Assembly (NCBI RefSeq): GCF_018691265.1 | Contig: NW_024881301.1 | Location: 9,995,752-10,059,751 of the forward strand | Direction of reading: 5' to 3' | Length of the DNA stretch: 64,000 nt | DNA from: Tyto alba | Lineage: Eukaryota; Chordata; Aves; Strigiformes; Tytonidae | Part shown: positions 1 to 64,000 of the stretch, one piece after another | Numbering within the stretch: position 1 is the first letter of the stretch | How the letters are laid out: every line of letters starts with the position of its first letter | Notes under the pieces: model-generated | Seen by the model: only the letters and a program-made list of their open reading frames with translations | Database searches by the model: none | Told to the model about the DNA's origin: nothing | Translations under genes and position numbers: made by a program

Positions 1-1075
1 ATTCAGTATCATAAAAAATGTCACTACTTTTTACTGAGCCAAAAGCAAGTCCAAGCCTTTATAGTCTCTAATTATAAAGGGGTAGAACCTGAAAAACATT
101 TACAGATGTAAATAATTGTTTCTCACGTAAGTCATCTCATTTGCAGGACTGCTCAGAAATGTCTAGGTTGCCCATACCAGTAAGGCAAGAGAGGAAAGAA
201 GTACAGTTAAATATTTGTTCTTGCCTTAGGAGCAGAAAGGGGAGAGGAGTAAGAGTATAAAATGTTCTGTCATCAATGATATAACATACATACACCCTGA
301 ATTAAAAGAAAAAATACTTAGGCAATAATATGTAAAACAGATGTTCTGATAATGTTGGAATTTAAGCCTTATTTGGAGCTAAAGTGCTCTACATGAGGGA
401 GTTGTAATTGTGAATAATAAATCAATGTCCAAGTACCAGTTTTATAGTAAGAGTCTAAAACTGTAGTATATAGGAATGCCGAATCACCGGAGACCTTTTA
501 ATTTTCCACCCTTTCTCTAAATTGGATCAAAAAATGGTCACTTATAATTCCAACTTTACCATTCAGTATGGACATAAACCTAAGAGAGAATAATTGATTA
601 ATCTCAAATAGTGGCTATATGATCAGGATTTTCTAAAACACTTTGGCATTTAGGGTCCCTTAATTAGCAAGGCCTTTTAATTTTTTTAAGCGTCAAACAT
701 CTAGCTGCTGAAATAAGTCTCACGCTGGAAAATAACACCATTTGTGTATATATACATGCTTAGGAGCCCTTTCCTCTGCATTCAGAAATTTGAAATTATT
801 TATTATGGCTTAAAAAACTTTCATCAGCCAGGTGAGCCAAGGTGAGAACCAGCAGCTCAGTGGAAAGGTGATTTAAAAGTGTTGATTTAAATTTCTTTCA
901 CTGAGGTTTAATCTGGCAATTCATACTTTGCATTAGTTGTTGATTAAAAGCATGCATACTGTAAACGTGGTTGTTTGGGACCTGGGAAATACTGATTGGC
1001 ACAGACTATTAACTGCATAATGTTTAACAATTTTTTCATTGGAGTAGAAGATCATAGAGGTGAAAGTGCTCTTAC
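1..1075. other. 3' flank, nothing recognised
   Basis: AT-rich. No homology-supported exon. One minus-strand acceptor-like site (TTTTTCAG, exon edge at 88) would fit in phase after the exon-like segment at 1076-1196 and meets a TAA at 72-74, but it is not supported otherwise. Confidence 0.5.
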
Positions 1076-1196
1076 CTTTCTTTTCTCCTTCCTTCCATTT
1101 ACTCGCTGTCTTTTTTTTCTTTTTAGATGTGGTTACGTTATTTTGATTATGTCCTTGGACTGTGTCAGTCTGTCCTGACACAGAAATCACAATCAC
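1076..1196 (-). other. Exon-like segment, possible alternative MYOM1 3' exon
   Basis: 121 nt bounded by a good acceptor (pyrimidine-rich, ending GCTTCAG) and a consensus donor (AAAG then GTAAGA). Only one frame is open, in phase 0: VIVISVSGQTDTVQGHNQNN, then VTTSKKKKKTASKWKEGEKK. The frame has no ATG upstream; the open reading begins only with TTG. Phase 0 matches the internal donor in the last MYOM1 exon. It might be an alternative C-terminal exon, part of an unseen gene, or a chance pseudo-exon. Confidence 0.3.
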
Positions 1197-3244
1197 CTGA
1201 AGCAAAGCAAGAACAAAATGTGCACAAGCCAAAAATGTGGATGCATCACAATTTCAGTTTGAAACCACCATAAATGAGTCCCTGGCAGCAATAGGTTTAG
1301 AAGCAACTATTACTCTTAACTTTCAGGGGCACATACATCTTCCAAAGCAAAGAGAAGTAGAATCCAGCCTGTTATTTGGGAGATGGCCCTCTTGTATTCC
1401 CTCACAGTTCTGCCAAAAGGAGGGAGGCAGGAACACAGATTTTTGAAGATAAAGTAGTAGAAATAAACTGCTGCCAAAATGCAATAATTATTACAAATAT
1501 GGTAATGCTAAGTAATAAAAATCAGTTATCAGGTATTGCGAAGAGCAAGACATATTCATGTTTGCACTCTGGAGGATGGATGAGATGTGACACTTGCTTT
1601 TAAGGTGTATGTCCTGGGACCAAGATGGAGTGACTTGCTTATTATCCTTGAATTGGCTTCATGTCATACTAAGCAAACTTATAAAATAATTTTACATTAG
1701 TTCATTAAACTCAGAAAGCTTTCTGTATCTCAAATTACAGATATTCTCATTATTTTGAAATTTAAAAACCTGTTTGACTTTAGTCACAGCAGCTATGTAT
1801 CAAATAGTCTGAACTTTTTTATTAACACATCAATTCATTAATGTACATAATTACACACTTAAACCTTAAAATGGCAGTGTCATTAAGTTTGATACTTGAG
1901 TTTGAACTTTTAGGAGATAAGGCTGTGTGAACATATACACTGTTTATGTGAAATGCTGAAAACACATTAGTTTTACATAATTTCATGTTAAAAATCCCTG
2001 TGATGTGAAATCTATTCTGGAAAAAAAATATTTATACCAGATAAACATGTCCCTTGAAACCAGTGGTACTATTCATGTATAAAGTTAACATGTTTTGGTA
2101 GGTCATAAATCTGATCTAAATCTGGATTCTTTTTTTTTTTTTTAATTATTAAGATCATAATAATTAGCCCTTTATAGAAACTGATTAAAAAATACTAAAA
2201 ATTGCAAAAGTCATCACTTCACCATTGATAATTGTGTTGAATCTTATTGTTACCAGAGCCATTAAGAATTCTCTCATGCTTCCACTTCACCTTTAACATT
2301 AGCTGACAGTAAACCTCAGATGGCAAGGGTTTAAGTGAGCATTAACTGTACAGCAGTTACTGGTGGCATCCTCACAGAAATGCCAATAATGCAGCAAAAA
2401 GAGTGCCTGGGAAACAGCGCTATCTCTGCAGTCACAGTAGCTAAAAGCAACAAGAGAAAGTATGTGAAATGTGCACACAGATCATGCTTATACTGAAAAT
2501 GTGTATGTTAGTTCTTTAGATTTTCATGTGAAGAATTGTGCTGTTGTGAGACTAGTAATGAAAAGCATTATGAATATGGCACATTACTCTCCTAATTAGC
2601 AATTGGGTATATGTCATATATCTCCGTCCTGCTGGACATATATATATGTATATTATGTTGCTCTTCCTCAGCTAATAATAATCAGTGGCACTGCAAAATA
2701 GCTGGCATGGAGTTCTTCATCTATGTAAGTGTGTTCAAAGATCTGGACAAATGTTTTTTGTCTGAAACATTTTTATCTGAAAAAAAACCCACAGTTTTTT
2801 CTATGTTCCAGTGAAAAGTCTTCTTGTAACTTTAAAAGATCTTGACAAAATATGTTATTTCTGATCTCCAGTGTTAAGTTTGGATGAAATTAACTGAGGC
2901 CTCAGTCTAACAATATACTTACCTAACACCCTTAAATCAAAATTCATGAGCAGGTCCATTCAATCACATGAGACTACTCCTGTGCCCAAATTTGCAAAAA
3001 TACCTTGTTGAGTTGAGATGTGAAGTAGTGAAGGTCTGGACCAAAAGGTGTGAACAGATGCCATTGTGGGTTTTGTCGTGAACAGTAAAGTGAAGATTAA
3101 CAGGGATCTGAAAGGAAGCTAGAGGTAATTACAGTGGTGAAAGCATTAAGACACTGAGATACTGTGCGCAACTACCAGAGCCGTGACTAGTAAAACAAGA
3201 CACAGTGAAACAAGCTTGTGATGGAAGGAAAGAAGTGAATTCAG
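1197..3244. other. 3' flank or UTR, nothing recognised
   Basis: AT-rich unique sequence with short open frames only, none with codon bias or homology that I can see. T-rich run near 2131-2142. Confidence 0.5.
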
Positions 3245-3250
3245 TTTATT
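3245..3250 (-). promoter_or_regulatory. Candidate polyadenylation signal AATAAA
   Basis: AATAAA on the minus strand about 650 nt after the stop codon. A GT-rich stretch (around 3192-3212) follows at a spacing usual for cleavage and downstream elements. Other AATAAA copies at 1817-1822 and 799-804 are alternatives. Confidence 0.4.
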
Positions 3251-3897
3251 TGTGAACATAGAGGAGAGTTCATACATTTTTGCAGACACACACACACACA
3301 CACGTCAGTATTCTGGCCTCCTAAGCCTAATTTTCATCTATGTTACAGTACTTTTACCCCAGTTGGGCAAATTAAACATTATTTATGGATGTAAATGACA
3401 CCCATATCAAGGCCTCTTAAATTAACAGAGCAATACAAAGGGGCCTTAATGTAGAAAAAACTCAGCACTAATTCCTCTATTATTTAATTCTCTAACACAT
3501 TCAATCTATGCTACTTTACCAAAGTTGGAACAAATCTAAACTGCTGCTCAAAAATGCCTCAAGCGGTTTTCATCTTTCCATTTACCTCATTAGTTGCCTC
3601 CACTGAAATGATTTTTCACCCTTTCCATTTTTGTTGTAAGATCAAATGGCAGACCTGTGTTTACAGCCAGCATGCATTTGTCCTAGCTGAAGATGCTACA
3701 ACTAGGTTCTGTGAAGCTAGCAGTAAGAAAATACTTAGGAAAGGCCCTGTTTTTCTTGGCACAATTAAGGGAAGCAAAAGTGAAGTGAGTGGAAAATTCC
3801 AAGGCTGCCTGCTAAAGCAGAAAGCCATTTACACACACATATTATGTCAGCCTATCATCCAAAATCTCCCCCATACTTCTGTTTTCTAGTCTTAAAT
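3251..3897 (-). other. MYOM1: Probable MYOM1 3' UTR
   Basis: About 650 nt between the stop codon and the first downstream AATAAA. No coding signal in any frame. Contains the (AC)9 run at 3286-3303. The extent is inferred from the candidate polyadenylation signal only. Confidence 0.45.
3286..3303. repeat. (AC)9 microsatellite
   Basis: Nine perfect AC units in the presumed 3' UTR or just beside it. Confidence 0.9.

Positions 3898-64000
<60,103 letters not shown>

Noticed and set aside
933..1232. 99-residue minus-strand frame that looks like a secreted small protein (hydrophobic start)
   Set aside because: The apparent start is TTG, not ATG, and the frame meets a stop upstream without an ATG. 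Only the part 1076-1196, with its splice sites, is kept as a possible exon.

Overview
The window is a piece of a vertebrate nuclear genome, most likely a bird. The evidence is widely spaced exons with GT/AG splice sites, a 5'-truncated CR1 retrotransposon at about 46951-47645, and protein sequence clearly orthologous to mammalian myomesin-1 but diverged from it. I see no bacterial, viral or RNA-gene content.

One protein-coding gene fills almost the whole window on the minus strand: MYOM1 (myomesin-1), the elastic cross-linker of the sarcomeric M-band. I could place 37 exons, from a partial exon cut by the right edge (63967-64000) to the stop codon at 3898-3900. Every junction was checked for splice dinucleotides and reading phase. 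The visible coding sequence is 4,700 nt, about 1,565 residues. The start codon, the first ~100 residues and the promoter lie beyond position 64000.

Domain layout, high to low coordinate: head region My1 (exons 1-4, 64000 to about 55895); Ig domains My2 (exons 4-6) and My3 (exons 8-9); Fn3 domains My4 (10-11), My5 (13-14) and My6 (15-16); the EH cassette exon (33431-33748); Fn3 domains My7 (18-19) and My8 (20-21); Ig domains My9 (22-23), My10 (25-26), My11 (28-30), My12 (32-33) and My13 (36-37). The linkers after My2, My4, My6, My9, My10, My11 and My12 sit on their own phase 1-1 exons (the last as a 37+23 nt pair). From work on mammalian myomesin, the N-terminal part binds myosin, the Fn3 part binds titin, and My13 dimerises so that the protein bridges thick filaments.

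The rest is intron and 3' flank. It holds CR1 fragments of different ages, a hAT-type miniature element with inverted ends (11730-11905), small old SINE-like pieces, short microsatellites and two local GC-rich patches. The observation most worth checking is a possible alternative C-terminus: a consensus splice donor inside the last exon (3974-3975) and a phase-compatible, exon-like segment about 2.8 kb downstream (1076-1196). No previously undescribed system is evident; the window is the body of a well-known muscle gene.
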